Part shown: positions 36,723 to 45,739 of the stretch, one piece after another
How the letters are laid out: the number at the start of each line of letters is the position of its first letter
Numbering within the stretch: position 1 is the first letter of the stretch
NCBI GenBank assembly: GCA_900472675.1
Contig: UCJA01000009.1
Location: 170,549-234,548 of the forward strand
Source of the DNA: Hyphomicrobiales bacterium
Lineage (GTDB): Bacteria > Pseudomonadota > Alphaproteobacteria > Rhizobiales > Rhizobiaceae
Length of the DNA stretch: 64,000 nt
Direction: 5' to 3'
The notes under the pieces: generated by a model
Databases searched by the model: none
What the model saw: the letters and a program-made list of their open reading frames with translations, nothing else
Told to the model about the DNA's origin: nothing
Program-made: the position numbers and the translations under genes

Positions 36723-37886
36723 TCACCGTCGCGCGATCAAAGGCCAGGTGAGCGCGACGAACGCCATCCCGCCGGCAACCAGGACGAATCCCACTCCCAG
36801 ACTATAGTGCTGGGCAACGAAACCGATGGCGGCCGGACCCATGAGAATTCCGGCATAGCCGATCGTGGTGATGGCTGCGATGGCATGGCTGGGCGGCATT
36901 TGAGTTTGCTTGCCTGCGGCAGTGAACAGAACCGGCACGATATTGGAAGCCCCGAGCCCCACCAGAAGAAAGCCCGCAAACGCCAGGGGCTGGTTGGGGG
37001 CCACGACCGTCAGCAGGAAACCCAGTGCTGCGATCATGCCACCACCGACCACGACCTTCGTGCCGCCGAACGTCTTGACGATCCAGTCGCCCGTCAGCCG
37101 ACCGACGGTCATCGCGATGGCGAACATCGTGTAGCCAAAGCCTGCTTGAGCCGGATCGACACGGTGTGCGCCGATGAGGAACAGAGCGCTCCAGTCGAGG
37201 ACCGCGCCCTCGCCAAGAAACACCAGAAAGCACAGCAAGCCAATGAAGGCCACGATCCCGCGCGGGATGGTGAACAACGGCGCATCTCCGGTCTCCTGAT
37301 TTCCGTAGGGCAGGAGGCCCCGAAAGGATTGCGCCAGCAGGCCAAGCAGCAGCGCACTGAACATCAAGGTCGCGGTCAGGGGTGAAACGCCGGCACCGAG
37401 CAGAAGGCTCATGCCGCCCGCGCCGACAATGCCGCCGACGCTGAACAGCCCATGGAAGCCGGACATCATGTTGCGATCGCTATCCTTCTCGACCATCACG
37501 GCCTGGATATTGATCGCAACGTCGACCGCGCCGACACTTGCCCCGAACAGCGCCAGCGAGATCGCCATGCCTGGAAGCGTATCAACAACCGCCAGCAGCG
37601 GGAGCACGAGGGCGAGGGCGAGGGTGCTTGCCACGATGACGGCGCGGCACCCAAAGCGGCTCGCGAGAATGCCGACCATTGGCATGGCAGCGATTGACCC
37701 TAGGCCAAGGCACAGGAGCAGAAGGCCAAGCGTGCCGTCATCCACGCCGATCCGGGCCTTGGCCACAGGAACCAGGGGTGCCCAGGCCGCCATGGCTGAG
37801 CCGGCAATGAGAAAGCTTGAGCGCGTCGCCCATTGATGTCGGCCTCCGGTGCGGGGGCGTCCGGCAGGGATCTGGGCGTTCGGCAT
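36723..37886 (-). CDS. MFS transporter (YbjJ-like), divergent from DeoR regulator
   Basis: A 387-aa major facilitator protein with about 12 TM segments. Features include MPMVGILASRFGCRAVIVAS (loop 2-3), an internal FLGEGAVLDWSALFLIGAHR segment shared with the MFS protein at 28836-30023, and NIVPVLFTAAGKQTQMPPSH near the C-terminus. AGGAG lies 8 bases before the ATG at 37886. The 127-base divergent gap to the DeoR gene suggests that this regulator controls it, and DeoR proteins usually respond to phosphorylated sugars, so a sugar or sugar-derived substrate is a reasonable guess, not a demonstration. Confidence 0.83.
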   Translation of the reverse strand: MPNAQIPAGRPRTGGRHQWATRSSFLIAGSAMAAWAPLVPVAKARIGVDDGTLGLLLLCLGLGSIAAMPMVGILASRFGCRAVIVASTLALALVLPLLAVVDTLPGMAISLALFGASVGAVDVAINIQAVMVEKDSDRNMMSGFHGLFSVGGIVGAGGMSLLLGAGVSPLTATLMFSALLLGLLAQSFRGLLPYGNQETGDAPLFTIPRGIVAFIGLLCFLVFLGEGAVLDWSALFLIGAHRVDPAQAGFGYTMFAIAMTVGRLTGDWIVKTFGGTKVVVGGGMIAALGFLLTVVAPNQPLAFAGFLLVGLGASNIVPVLFTAAGKQTQMPPSHAIAAITTIGYAGILMGPAAIGFVAQHYSLGVGFVLVAGGMAFVALTWPLIARR

Positions 37887-38013
37887 CTCGGTAGCTCCTG
37901 GAATACAGCGTTGGATCGCGGAAGAGAGTGTCGCCATCCGTAATCACGCCCTGTTTACAGAATGCGGACAAATGTGCAAGATCGTGCAGGAACTTTGATG
38001 GGAGACCCGGCAC

Positions 38014-38787
38014 GTGCTGACAGAAGAGAGGCTCGACCGCATTCGGGAGCAGTTGACCGTCCGCGGAAAGGTCGTGGCGAGCGAACTGGCGACGCAGTTT
38101 GACGTGTCCGAAGACACGGTCCGCAGAGACCTGCGCGAACTCGCCAAGCTGGGTTTCTGCCGTCGTGTCTATGGTGGCGCCTTGCTGCCGACGCCGGATT
38201 TCGGCACGCTGGCCGCCAGAACTGCATTGGACAAGGATCGAAAATCAAGCCTTGCACGGGCCGCGGCGAGGCTTGTCGAGGACGGCCAGACCGTGTTCAT
38301 CGACGCCGGGTCCACCAATCTTGCTGTCGCAAATGCGCTGGATCCGGGCCAGACGCTGACGATCGTCACGAACGCGCCGGTGATTGCCACGGCGCTGTCA
38401 GACCGGCCGAACTATAAGGTCATCGTTCTGGGCGGGATGTACGATCAGGCGAAGGGCGCGTGCCTTGGTCCACAGGCCATACGCGAAGCCATGCAGATCT
38501 ATGCGGACATGTTCATCATCGGCGTATGCGGCGTGGACAGCATCGCCGGCGTCACTGCGCTCGATCCGGGCGAGGCTGAACTCAAGCGGACCATGGTGAA
38601 CCAGAGCAGCATACTCGTTGTCGCCGCGACGGCTGAGAAGCTCGGCACAGTCGCGCCGTTCAAGGTCGCCGACACGTCGATGATCGATCATCTCATCGTG
38701 GAAGATGGCGAGTTCGACCGCGGAGACTTCGCGCGGTGCGATGTCCAGGTGCATGTCGCACCCGATGCCGGTTCCGCACCGACGTGA
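38014..38787 (+). CDS. DeoR-family transcriptional regulator
   Basis: A 257-aa repressor-type protein. N-terminal HTH (residues ~1-57): LTEERLDRIREQLTVRGKVV, then ASELATQFDVSEDTVRRDLRELAKLG, ending RRVYGGAL, the DeoR signature. The C-terminal DeoRC sensor domain (~75-235) has DAGSTNLAVANAL and LGGMYDQAKGACLGP, the sugar-phosphate-binding fold. The start codon is GTG at 38014 with GGGAGA upstream. It is divergent from the MFS gene and followed 68 bases later by the VOC gene on the same strand. The short repeat GTGCA-AGATC-GTGCA in the intergenic region could be part of the operator. Confidence 0.9.
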   Translation: MLTEERLDRIREQLTVRGKVVASELATQFDVSEDTVRRDLRELAKLGFCRRVYGGALLPTPDFGTLAARTALDKDRKSSLARAAARLVEDGQTVFIDAGSTNLAVANALDPGQTLTIVTNAPVIATALSDRPNYKVIVLGGMYDQAKGACLGPQAIREAMQIYADMFIIGVCGVDSIAGVTALDPGEAELKRTMVNQSSILVVAATAEKLGTVAPFKVADTSMIDHLIVEDGEFDRGDFARCDVQVHVAPDAGSAPT

Positions 38788-38855
38788 AGCATCTGTTGGC
38801 AATGCCCGCATCGCTCACACTATCGCAAGCTCATCAAACAGGATTTTCAGGCCTC

Positions 38856-39236
38856 ATGCGCATCGCCCACACAGCACTTTGGACCCGCGACCTCGACGCA
38901 GCCGCCCGGTTTTTCGAGACCTATTTCGACGCGACCGTTGGCGAAGCCTACCAGAGCAAGAACAGGGTAGGGTTCACCTCGCGGTTTGCCAACCTGCCCG
39001 GTGGCGATGGCCAGATCGAGCTCATGTCCGGGCCATGGGTGACGGACGCCGCAGAAGAAAGCGTCGGTTGGGACCATATCGCCATCGCCCTGGGCAGCGA
39101 GAGTGCAGTCGATGCCTTGGCGGAACGTTGCCGTCTGGCCGGCTGTCTGCGGTCTGGACCCCGATGGACAGGTGACGGGTTCTACGAGGCCGTCATCACG
39201 ATGCCGGATGGCGGCGCCGTCGAAATCACCGTCTGA
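38856..39236 (+). CDS. VOC-family (glyoxalase/dioxygenase-fold) protein
   Basis: A 126-aa vicinal-oxygen-chelate domain protein. It starts MRIAHTALWTRDLDAAARFF, with the metal-ligand-type His5 at the start of the first beta-alpha unit, then QIELMSG with a Glu, WDHIAIALGS with a second His, and ends ITMPDGGAVEITV with the final Glu. The four ligand positions (H, E, H, E) are therefore plausible. The specific reaction is unknown; lyases, isomerases, dioxygenases and antibiotic-binding proteins share the fold. It probably follows deoR on one transcript. The 172 bases after it, to 39408, contain nothing I can assign. Confidence 0.82.
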   Translation: MRIAHTALWTRDLDAAARFFETYFDATVGEAYQSKNRVGFTSRFANLPGGDGQIELMSGPWVTDAAEESVGWDHIAIALGSESAVDALAERCRLAGCLRSGPRWTGDGFYEAVITMPDGGAVEITV

Positions 39237-39408
39237 ACCGCGAGCACATCACACCAGGATGGTGACGCCAGCCAGAACTACCAGGCGAGGCGTGGCTGTC
39301 GCATCACTACCCGGGCAAACGGCAAGATCAGATAAGATAGATTATGGAACTAGCAGCATATATGAGACCCGACAGACCCTTGAAATGGACTGCTGAACCT
39401 GGCCCCGC

Positions 39409-40239
39409 CTACAGCGCGGCTTCCGGCACCTCAGCCTCGAACACCAGTCCATCATAGGCTGGCTCCACATGCGCCGGCGTTTCCCGCATCACCGTCTCGT
39501 AGTCGAGCGGAATATGCATATGGGTCAGGATGGCGCGCTTCGGTGCAAAGCTCTCGATCCATGACAGCGCCTGCTCGAGAGACAGATGGCTTGGATGGTA
39601 CCGGTACTGCAGCGTGTCGATGATCAGGACATCCAGGCCCGAAAGCTTCTGGACGGATTGCGCCGGAAAATCGCTGACATCGGTGCAATAGGCAATATTG
39701 CCGATCCGGAAGCCCAGCGAATGAATATCGCCATGCTCTTGGCGGTGCGCCACAATGGAGATACGCCCGCCGGGACCGTCGATCACGATGGGATCGTCGA
39801 GGCTCTCGATCACGCGCGGCAGGACGATGGGCGGATAGTTGCCGCCCGCCGGTGTTTCCAGGCAATAGCCGAAACCCTGGCGAATGCGCTCCATCGTGAA
39901 AGCATCCGCATGGATCGGGATCCGCGTGTGCTGCATTATGAAATAGCCGCGCAGGTCGTCAATCCCGTGCAAATGGTCCGCATGGGCATGCGTATAGAGA
40001 ACCGCATCCACCTGCTGGACATTGGCCGCAATCATCTGTTCGCGAAAGTCCGGACCGGTATCGACCACAACAACGGTGCGTCCGCCATCCGGCGCAATCT
40101 GCTCGATCAGAAAGGACGCGCGTGTGCGGCGATTGCGCGGATTGGACGGATCGCATGCGCCCCAGTCGCCATTCAGCCGTGGCACGCCTGGTGACGATGA
40201 GCAGCCGAGAATGGTAAAGCGGCGGCGGTATCCTGTCAC
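39409..40239 (-). CDS. MBL-fold metal-dependent hydrolase (PhnP-like)
   Basis: A 276-aa metallo-beta-lactamase-fold enzyme. The metal-binding signature THAHADH is at residues 83-89 (VLYTHAHADHLHG), with additional ligands expected in AHRQEHG, YCTDVSDFP and LTHMHIP. The arrangement, with GCSSSPGVPRL near the start, resembles the PhnP/phosphodiesterase group acting on cyclic phosphodiesters, but the substrate is not determined. It follows tatD with 3 bases between, forming the end of the rlpA-to-MBL run. Translational coupling to tatD is likely. Confidence 0.88.
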   Translation of the reverse strand: MTGYRRRFTILGCSSSPGVPRLNGDWGACDPSNPRNRRTRASFLIEQIAPDGGRTVVVVDTGPDFREQMIAANVQQVDAVLYTHAHADHLHGIDDLRGYFIMQHTRIPIHADAFTMERIRQGFGYCLETPAGGNYPPIVLPRVIESLDDPIVIDGPGGRISIVAHRQEHGDIHSLGFRIGNIAYCTDVSDFPAQSVQKLSGLDVLIIDTLQYRYHPSHLSLEQALSWIESFAPKRAILTHMHIPLDYETVMRETPAHVEPAYDGLVFEAEVPEAAL

Positions 40240-40242
40240 CGT

Positions 40243-41025
40243 TCAGAGCCTCGGCATCTTGGAGAAGATCCGCAAGGCATTGTCCGTGCTGACCTTTGCC
40301 ATCTCGGCGTAGGATACGCCCTTGCACTCGGCCAGAACCTCCGCCGTGTTGACCACATAGGATGGCTCGTTGCGCTTGCCGCGCCAGCGTTTCGGCGCCA
40401 GGTAAGGCGCATCCGTCTCGACCAGCAGCCGGTCGATGGGAACCGTTCTGGCGATCTCCCGCAACTCCTCGGACTTGGGAAAGGTGAGGATGCCGGAAAA
40501 CGAGATATAGCCGCCAAGTTCGATGCCGACGCGGGCAAGCTCTGGCCCGGCCGAGAAACAGTGCAGGATGAAGGGAAATGCCCCCTTCCCGCTTTCTGCC
40601 GTCAGGATCTCGATCATATCCTCGTCGGCGCTGCGGCTGTGAATGATCAGCGGCAGCCCGGTTTCGCGCGCAGCCTGGATATGGCGCGTCAGGCCAGTCT
40701 TCTGGTCAGCCGGAGTCTGCGTGTCGTAAAAGTAGTCGAGCCCGACCTCGCCGATTGCGACGATCTTGTCGTGCTGGTTTGCCAGCCGGATCAGGTCATC
40801 CGCCTGGATGTCCAGCTCCTCGTTGGCATTGTTGGGATGCGTGCCGACGGAGCAGAAAACGCTCGGATACTTTTCGGTGATGGCCAGCAGACCGTCGAGT
40901 TTGCGGACCCGCGTGGAGATCGTGACCATCTGGCGGACGCCGGCCTGATGCGCGCGCTCGATCAGCGCGTCACGCTCCTCGTCGAATTCGGCGAAATCCA
41001 GGTGGCAATGCGTATCGATCAGCAT
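40243..41025 (-). CDS. tatD: TatD-family hydrolase
   Basis: A 260-aa TIM-barrel metal-dependent hydrolase/3'-5' exonuclease of the TatD/YcfH group. Motifs: MLIDTHCHLDFAEFDEERD (first metal histidines), GEVGLDYFYD, LPLIIHSRSADED, FILHCFSAG, and LLVETDAPYLAP. Relatives act in DNA and oxidative-damage repair and RNA processing. The start at 41025 is fixed by the family N-terminus; the longer frame overlaps metG. It lies 10 bases after metG and 3 before the MBL gene. The metG-tatD adjacency is widespread in bacteria. Confidence 0.94.
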   Translation of the reverse strand: MLIDTHCHLDFAEFDEERDALIERAHQAGVRQMVTISTRVRKLDGLLAITEKYPSVFCSVGTHPNNANEELDIQADDLIRLANQHDKIVAIGEVGLDYFYDTQTPADQKTGLTRHIQAARETGLPLIIHSRSADEDMIEILTAESGKGAFPFILHCFSAGPELARVGIELGGYISFSGILTFPKSEELREIARTVPIDRLLVETDAPYLAPKRWRGKRNEPSYVVNTAEVLAECKGVSYAEMAKVSTDNALRIFSKMPRL

Positions 41026-41035
41026 GACGGCCGCT

Positions 41036-42592
41036 TCACGCAGGAATTTCGGGCGCGACGTAGCGCGGGAAGACCGGCTTTGGCGCTTCGAGCGGCGTTC
41101 CATGTACTAGACGACCGGCCTCGCCAAGCGCTGCGAAATCGCGGGCGTCTGCCGGCGCGGCAACCAGATCGAGAAGCTTTGCCGAGGAGTCCGGCATGAA
41201 TGGCTGCAGAAGGATGGCAATCTGGCGCACCACTTCGGCCGTCACATACAAGACGGTACCCATCCGCTCCGGATCGGTCTTCTTCAGCGCCCAGGGTTCC
41301 TGGCCGGCGAAATAACGGTCGGTTTCGGAGACGACCGTTATGATGGCCGTCAGGGCGCGGTGGATGAGCTGCTTGCCCATCTCGTCGCGGCAGATCGCCA
41401 AAAGGCTGTCGGCAGAGGCCAGCATCGCAAGGTCCGCTTCCGAGAACGGGCCCGGCTTTGGGATCTGGCCGTCGCAGTTCTTGACGATCATCGACAGCGA
41501 GCGGCTGGCGAGATTGCCGATTCCGTTCGCAAGATCCGAATTAATGCGCGTGCCGATCGCTTCTTCGCTGTAGCTGCCGTCCTGTCCGAAGGAGACTTCG
41601 CGCAGGAAAAAGTAGCGGATCTGGTCGAGCCCGAAATGGTTCACCAGATTGACAGGATCCACCACATTGCCCAGCGACTTCGACATCTTCTCGCCCTTGT
41701 TGAGCAGGAAGCCGTGCGCGTAGACGCGCTTGGGCAGCGGCAGCTGGGCGGACATCAGGAAGGCGGGCCAGTAGACCGCATGGAAGCGGATGATGTCCTT
41801 GCCGATGATGTGCAGGTCGGCCGGCCAGTACTTCGCGCGCGGGCCGTTCTCGTCTTCGACATAGCCGGTCGCGGTGATGTAGTTGGTCAGGGCGTCGACC
41901 CAGACATACATGACGTGCTTGTCGTCGCCCGGAACCTTGATGCCCCAGTCGAAAGTGGTGCGCGAGATGGACAGGTCCTTCAGGCCCGATTTGACGAAGG
42001 AGATCACCTCGTTGCGGCGTTCGTTCGGGCCGATGAAGTCGGGTTGGTCCTCGTAGAGTTTCAGCAGCCGGTCCTCGTAAGCCGACAGCTTGAAGAAGTA
42101 GCTCTCTTCCTCAACCCATTCAACGGGCGTGCCCTGCGGACCGTAGCGCACGCCATCGGCGCGCTTCTCCGTCTCGTCTTCCTGGTAATAGGCCTCGTCG
42201 CGCACCGAATACCATCCGGCATAGCCACCCTTGTAGATGTCGCCGTTTTTCTCCATGCGGCGCCAGACTTCCTGCACCGTCTGGTGATGGCGCGGCTCGG
42301 TGGTGCGGATGAAATCGTCGTTGGATGCGTTCAGCAGCTTGCCCATGGCGCGAAATTCGCCCGAATTGCGCTCCGCCAGCTCTTCCGGCGCAATGCCTTC
42401 GGCGCGCGCGGTCTGCTGCATCTTCTGGCCGTGTTCGTCCGTGCCGGTCAGGAAGAAGACATCCCTGCCGTCCAGCCGCTGGAAGCGCGCCATGGCATCG
42501 GTTGCGATCAGCTCGTAGGCATGGCCGATGTGCGGCTTGCCGTTCGGATAGGAGATCGCAGTGGTGATGTAGAAGGGCGTCTTGTCGGACAT
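41036..42592 (-). CDS. metG: Methionyl-tRNA synthetase
   Basis: Charges tRNA-Met in the cytoplasm. The 518-aa class I synthetase has the HIGH motif in [11 protein letters not shown] and the KMSKS motif in [12 protein letters not shown]. The connective-peptide zinc cysteines of the E. coli type are absent ([15 protein letters not shown] in that place), and there is no C-terminal tRNA-binding EMAP domain, so it is the short form common in alphaproteobacteria. The start [16 protein letters not shown] at 42592 is set by the family; the open frame extends to 42859 without support. Follows holB by 115 bases. Confidence 0.97.
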   Translation of the reverse strand: MSDKTPFYITTAISYPNGKPHIGHAYELIATDAMARFQRLDGRDVFFLTGTDEHGQKMQQTARAEGIAPEELAERNSGEFRAMGKLLNASNDDFIRTTEPRHHQTVQEVWRRMEKNGDIYKGGYAGWYSVRDEAYYQEDETEKRADGVRYGPQGTPVEWVEEESYFFKLSAYEDRLLKLYEDQPDFIGPNERRNEVISFVKSGLKDLSISRTTFDWGIKVPGDDKHVMYVWVDALTNYITATGYVEDENGPRAKYWPADLHIIGKDIIRFHAVYWPAFLMSAQLPLPKRVYAHGFLLNKGEKMSKSLGNVVDPVNLVNHFGLDQIRYFFLREVSFGQDGSYSEEAIGTRINSDLANGIGNLASRSLSMIVKNCDGQIPKPGPFSEADLAMLASADSLLAICRDEMGKQLIHRALTAIITVVSETDRYFAGQEPWALKKTDPERMGTVLYVTAEVVRQIAILLQPFMPDSSAKLLDLVAAPADARDFAALGEAGRLVHGTPLEAPKPVFPRYVAPEIPA

Positions 42593-42707
42593 TGGGGCAC
42601 CGGGCATGGATTTCGACCTGCCGCTCTTAGCGCATGTTTCGCGGATGCGAAACCCAAAGTTCCACGCCCCCTTCGCCCGCGCAACCCGTGCCGGCGCGCC
42701 GCAGCGC

Positions 42708-43733
42708 CTAGCGGGCTGCCTCGAGAATGGACAGGATGGTCTGCTTGCGGTCGAGGTTGTAGGCCTGCGCCGTCCCGACCTTCTCGGCGATTTCGCTGAC
42801 AAGCTTGGCCTGCCGGTCGGCGGCGCCCAGATCTCCCGCCATCGCGGATTGTCGCGCACGGTCCATCAGGTGGTCGTTGAGGTGGTCGAGAAAGAAACCG
42901 AAGATCACCTCGCTGTCCTTGCCAGACAGCACGTCGGCCAGCCGGTGCATCGCCTTGCGGGCGGCCGGTCCCTCTGCGGTCAAGATCTCGCCGAACGCCG
43001 TTATGATCTCCGTACCGCCGTAGTTCAGCAGTTTCAGGGCCTGCGACACGCTGCCCTTGGAAAGCCCCAGCACCATTTCCTGCGTCTTGCCGCCATCGAG
43101 CGGCAGCCCGAGACCAGCCAGCGCCTGCGCGAGATCCGTGTCATCGAGCGGTGACAGCCGGAGCGTCTGGCACCGGGACCGGATGGTCGGCAGCAGCTTG
43201 CCCGGTGCATGCGACAGCACCAGGAACAGCGACCGGCGTGGCGGCTCTTCCAGCAACTTGAGGATGGCGTTGGCCGCATTCCGGTTGAGGTCATCGGCCG
43301 GATCGATCAACACGATGCGCCAGTTGCCAGTGCCGGAGGTCTGGGAAAAGAAATGCCCTGCCCTGCGGACCTCGTCGACGGTAATCGCCGTCTTTACGCG
43401 CCCGGTCTTCTCATCCACGGGCCGGGTCAGGTGCAGCAGATTGTGGGACGCCCCGGATGCGATCTGCCGACTGACGGGCGCGTCGAGATCCGGCGGTGAA
43501 AGATGCTCCGGCGCGGCGGATGGCTCCGGATGCGAGAGAATGTGATTGGCGAGCCGGAACGCCAGTGTCGCCTTGCCAATGCCTTCCGGTCCTTCGAGCA
43601 GGATGGCGTGGTGCATCTTTCCGGACCGGTAGCTGCGCGCCAGGAAATCCTCGGCGGCCTTATGACCATAGAGATGCGCGTTCTTTGCCGGCGACAGCGC
43701 GCCCTCCAGCGCATGCGGGTCCTGTTCGCTCAT
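42708..43733 (-). CDS. holB: DNA polymerase III subunit delta'
   Basis: Clamp-loader subunit of the replicative polymerase. The 341-aa AAA+ protein has [19 protein letters not shown] (modified P-loop), the [12 protein letters not shown] motif and RSRCQTLRL (sensor/SRC-type motif). The zinc-binding cysteines of E. coli delta' are not present between the P-loop and that region. Its start overlaps the stop of tmk by four bases, the usual tmk-holB arrangement. In the run rlpA-dac-tmk-holB-metG-tatD-MBL it is the fourth gene. Confidence 0.95.
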   Translation of the reverse strand: MSEQDPHALEGALSPAKNAHLYGHKAAEDFLARSYRSGKMHHAILLEGPEGIGKATLAFRLANHILSHPEPSAAPEHLSPPDLDAPVSRQIASGASHNLLHLTRPVDEKTGRVKTAITVDEVRRAGHFFSQTSGTGNWRIVLIDPADDLNRNAANAILKLLEEPPRRSLFLVLSHAPGKLLPTIRSRCQTLRLSPLDDTDLAQALAGLGLPLDGGKTQEMVLGLSKGSVSQALKLLNYGGTEIITAFGEILTAEGPAARKAMHRLADVLSGKDSEVIFGFFLDHLNDHLMDRARQSAMAGDLGAADRQAKLVSEIAEKVGTAQAYNLDRKQTILSILEAAR

Positions 43734-44410
43734 AAGGCGGTTTCCGCGCCACTGGCCTTGGCAAAGCCAAGCGCCCCTACACGCGGCTCGACGATCGCTG
43801 CAATCGCTGTTGCGACCTCCTCTTCGGGACGGTCTGCCTCCACGACATGGCAGCGCGCGGGATCGTTTGTCGCAATATCCAGATAAGCCTCGCGCCGCTT
43901 CTCGTGGGTCTCGATCTCCTCGCGCTCGAACCGATCGGGTGCCGCGCCGGAGCTGCGCTTGCGCGCCCGCTTCAGCCCGATTTCAGCCGGAAGGTCGAGG
44001 ATGATGGTGCAGTCCGGCACCACGCCGTTGACCGCGACCCTTTGCAGGGCCTCGATCAGCTCAGGCTCCAGGTTACCCGTGGCACCCTGGTAGACGCGGG
44101 AGGAATCGACGAAGCGGTCGCACAGCACAATGGCGCCGCTGGCAAGCGCCGGCCGGATCACCTCTTCCACGTGGTCGTTGCGGGCGGCCGCAAACAGGAT
44201 GGCTTCCATCCGCACGCCGGACGCTTCTGCTGCCCCCGACAAAAGCACGTGACGGACGGCCTCTGCACCCGGAGAGCCGCCAGGTTCGCGGGTCACGAGC
44301 ACGTCATACCCGCGTCGACGCAAAAGATCAGCCAGCCGGCGGATCTGGGTCGACTTACCGGCCCCCTCGCCGCCTTCAAATGTCACGAACAAACCGGAAT
44401 GTTCAGCCAC
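43730..44410 (-). CDS. tmk: Thymidylate kinase
   Basis: Phosphorylates dTMP to dTDP. The 226-aa protein starts [21 protein letters not shown] with the P-loop GGEGAGKS, then the DR(F/Y) motif in [14 protein letters not shown], and the lid region. The arginine after the P-loop glycine (type I) is not seen; the lid arginines in [15 protein letters not shown] suggest a type II-like arrangement. It lies 65 bases after the D-alanyl-D-alanine carboxypeptidase-like gene and overlaps holB by four bases. Confidence 0.96.
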   Translation of the reverse strand: MAEHSGLFVTFEGGEGAGKSTQIRRLADLLRRRGYDVLVTREPGGSPGAEAVRHVLLSGAAEASGVRMEAILFAAARNDHVEEVIRPALASGAIVLCDRFVDSSRVYQGATGNLEPELIEALQRVAVNGVVPDCTIILDLPAEIGLKRARKRSSGAAPDRFEREEIETHEKRREAYLDIATNDPARCHVVEADRPEEEVATAIAAIVEPRVGALGFAKASGAETAL

Positions 44411-44475
44411 GCGTTCTTCCGCACCTTCGTTTTCGGGCGCTTATAACTGATCCGCTCGACATGCGAAACACGGGA

Positions 44476-45648
44476 TTAAAGCCAGAAGAACGCCAGCTCC
44501 ATCAGGGCGTCTGCAGCTCGGCTGACGAGCCCGCCCCTTTCTACCGATGTTACCGCCACCAGAGGCACCTCCCGCACCACCCGGTCGCCGGAGGAAATCT
44601 TCAGCGTGCCCACGTCCTGGCCCTCCCGCACCGGCGCGTTCAGCGGCCAGCGATAGACGATCCGGCCGGAGAGCCGGTCGGGGTTGTTCGTCGGCACGTA
44701 GATGTCGACCGCCTCCTTCGCGACCACATCCACATGGCGGATTGCGCCCCCGTAGATGGCCGCCTCGCCTATCCTTTCGCCCTGCTGGAACAGCACCTTG
44801 GTCTGGAAGGCGCTGAGCCCCCATTCCAGCACGCGGCGCGACTCCTCCAGCCGCTCCTTGTCGCTGGCAAGTCCGCCCATGGCGAGGAAGAGCCGCGTGT
44901 TGTCCCGCTCGACGGAGGCGACCACCGCATAGCCGAAGCCTTCGGCGAAACCGGCACCGAGGCCGTCGACGCCTATGCCCAGGTTTAGGAGCGGGTTCTT
45001 GTTGCGCTGTGAAATCTTGTTCCACAGGAAATCCGGCTGGCGATAGAGGGGATAGAAATCCGGATATTCCCGCTGGATGTGGCGGGCGAGTTCCACCATG
45101 TCGCGCACCGTGGTGCGGCTTTCGGCACTCGGAAGGCCGGTCGCATTTCCAAAGGTGGATCGGGTCATCTTGAGGTCCTGGGCGCGCGCCGTCATCCGGG
45201 TGGCAAATTCCCCTTCCGAGCGGGACAGCCCCTCGGCAAGGATGATGCAGGCATCGTTGCCGTTCTGGACGACCACGCCCTTCACCAGGTCCTCGACGCG
45301 GATCTGCGACCGGAGCGCGGCAAACATCGTCGTTGTGCCGGAGGGCGCGCCACCACTGCGCCAGGCAAACTCGCTGACCGGGTAAGCCACGTCCATGCTG
45401 ATCTCGCCGCGCTTCAGCGCGCTGAAGACCACTTCCATGGTCATCAGCTTGGCAAGTGAAGCGGGCGGAAACGATTGGTTTTCATTGGCAGCCAGCAGCA
45501 CCGTGCCGGTCTTGGATTCCACCAGGTAGATCTGCTTGGCCTTCGACGCAAAGGCGGAAGGCGCCTCCTCCGCCGCCAGCAGCGTGCCCGGGGCGCTGCT
45601 CAGGGCGATGGCACAGACGGACAGCGAAACGAGCAAGTGGTGCATCAT
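44476..45648 (-). CDS. DacF-type D-alanyl-D-alanine carboxypeptidase, KTG box altered
   Basis: A 390-aa exported low-molecular-weight penicillin-binding protein. Signal peptide MMHHLLVSLSVCAIALSSAP, cleavage near LLA-AEE. The acylation motif SxxK is intact (Ser64-Leu-Ala-Lys67). The second motif reads Asn-Gly-Asn (129-131) in QNGNDA rather than SxN, a variant also seen in rhizobial relatives. The third motif, KTG in active PBP5-type enzymes, is replaced by Gly231-Ala232-Gly233 in GVDGLGAGFAEGFGY (codons 44950-44958). Such loss should abolish or strongly change activity. The C-terminal PBP5_C beta-domain and amphipathic end LMELAFFWL remain, so it may be a pseudoenzyme. Located between rlpA and tmk. 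Confidence 0.85.
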   Translation of the reverse strand: MMHHLLVSLSVCAIALSSAPGTLLAAEEAPSAFASKAKQIYLVESKTGTVLLAANENQSFPPASLAKLMTMEVVFSALKRGEISMDVAYPVSEFAWRSGGAPSGTTTMFAALRSQIRVEDLVKGVVVQNGNDACIILAEGLSRSEGEFATRMTARAQDLKMTRSTFGNATGLPSAESRTTVRDMVELARHIQREYPDFYPLYRQPDFLWNKISQRNKNPLLNLGIGVDGLGAGFAEGFGYAVVASVERDNTRLFLAMGGLASDKERLEESRRVLEWGLSAFQTKVLFQQGERIGEAAIYGGAIRHVDVVAKEAVDIYVPTNNPDRLSGRIVYRWPLNAPVREGQDVGTLKISSGDRVVREVPLVAVTSVERGGLVSRAADALMELAFFWL

Positions 45649-45739
45649 CAGACCCTGCGAAGCGGAAGGTCCCTGCCTACCAAAGCGATGGCTGTGCGGC
45701 AATCGGAGCGACTGCGCCGCACAGCGGTAAGGGAAGGCA

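Noticed and set aside
41360..42799. 479-codon plus-strand frame opposite metG
   Set aside because: Antisense to metG with no domain content.
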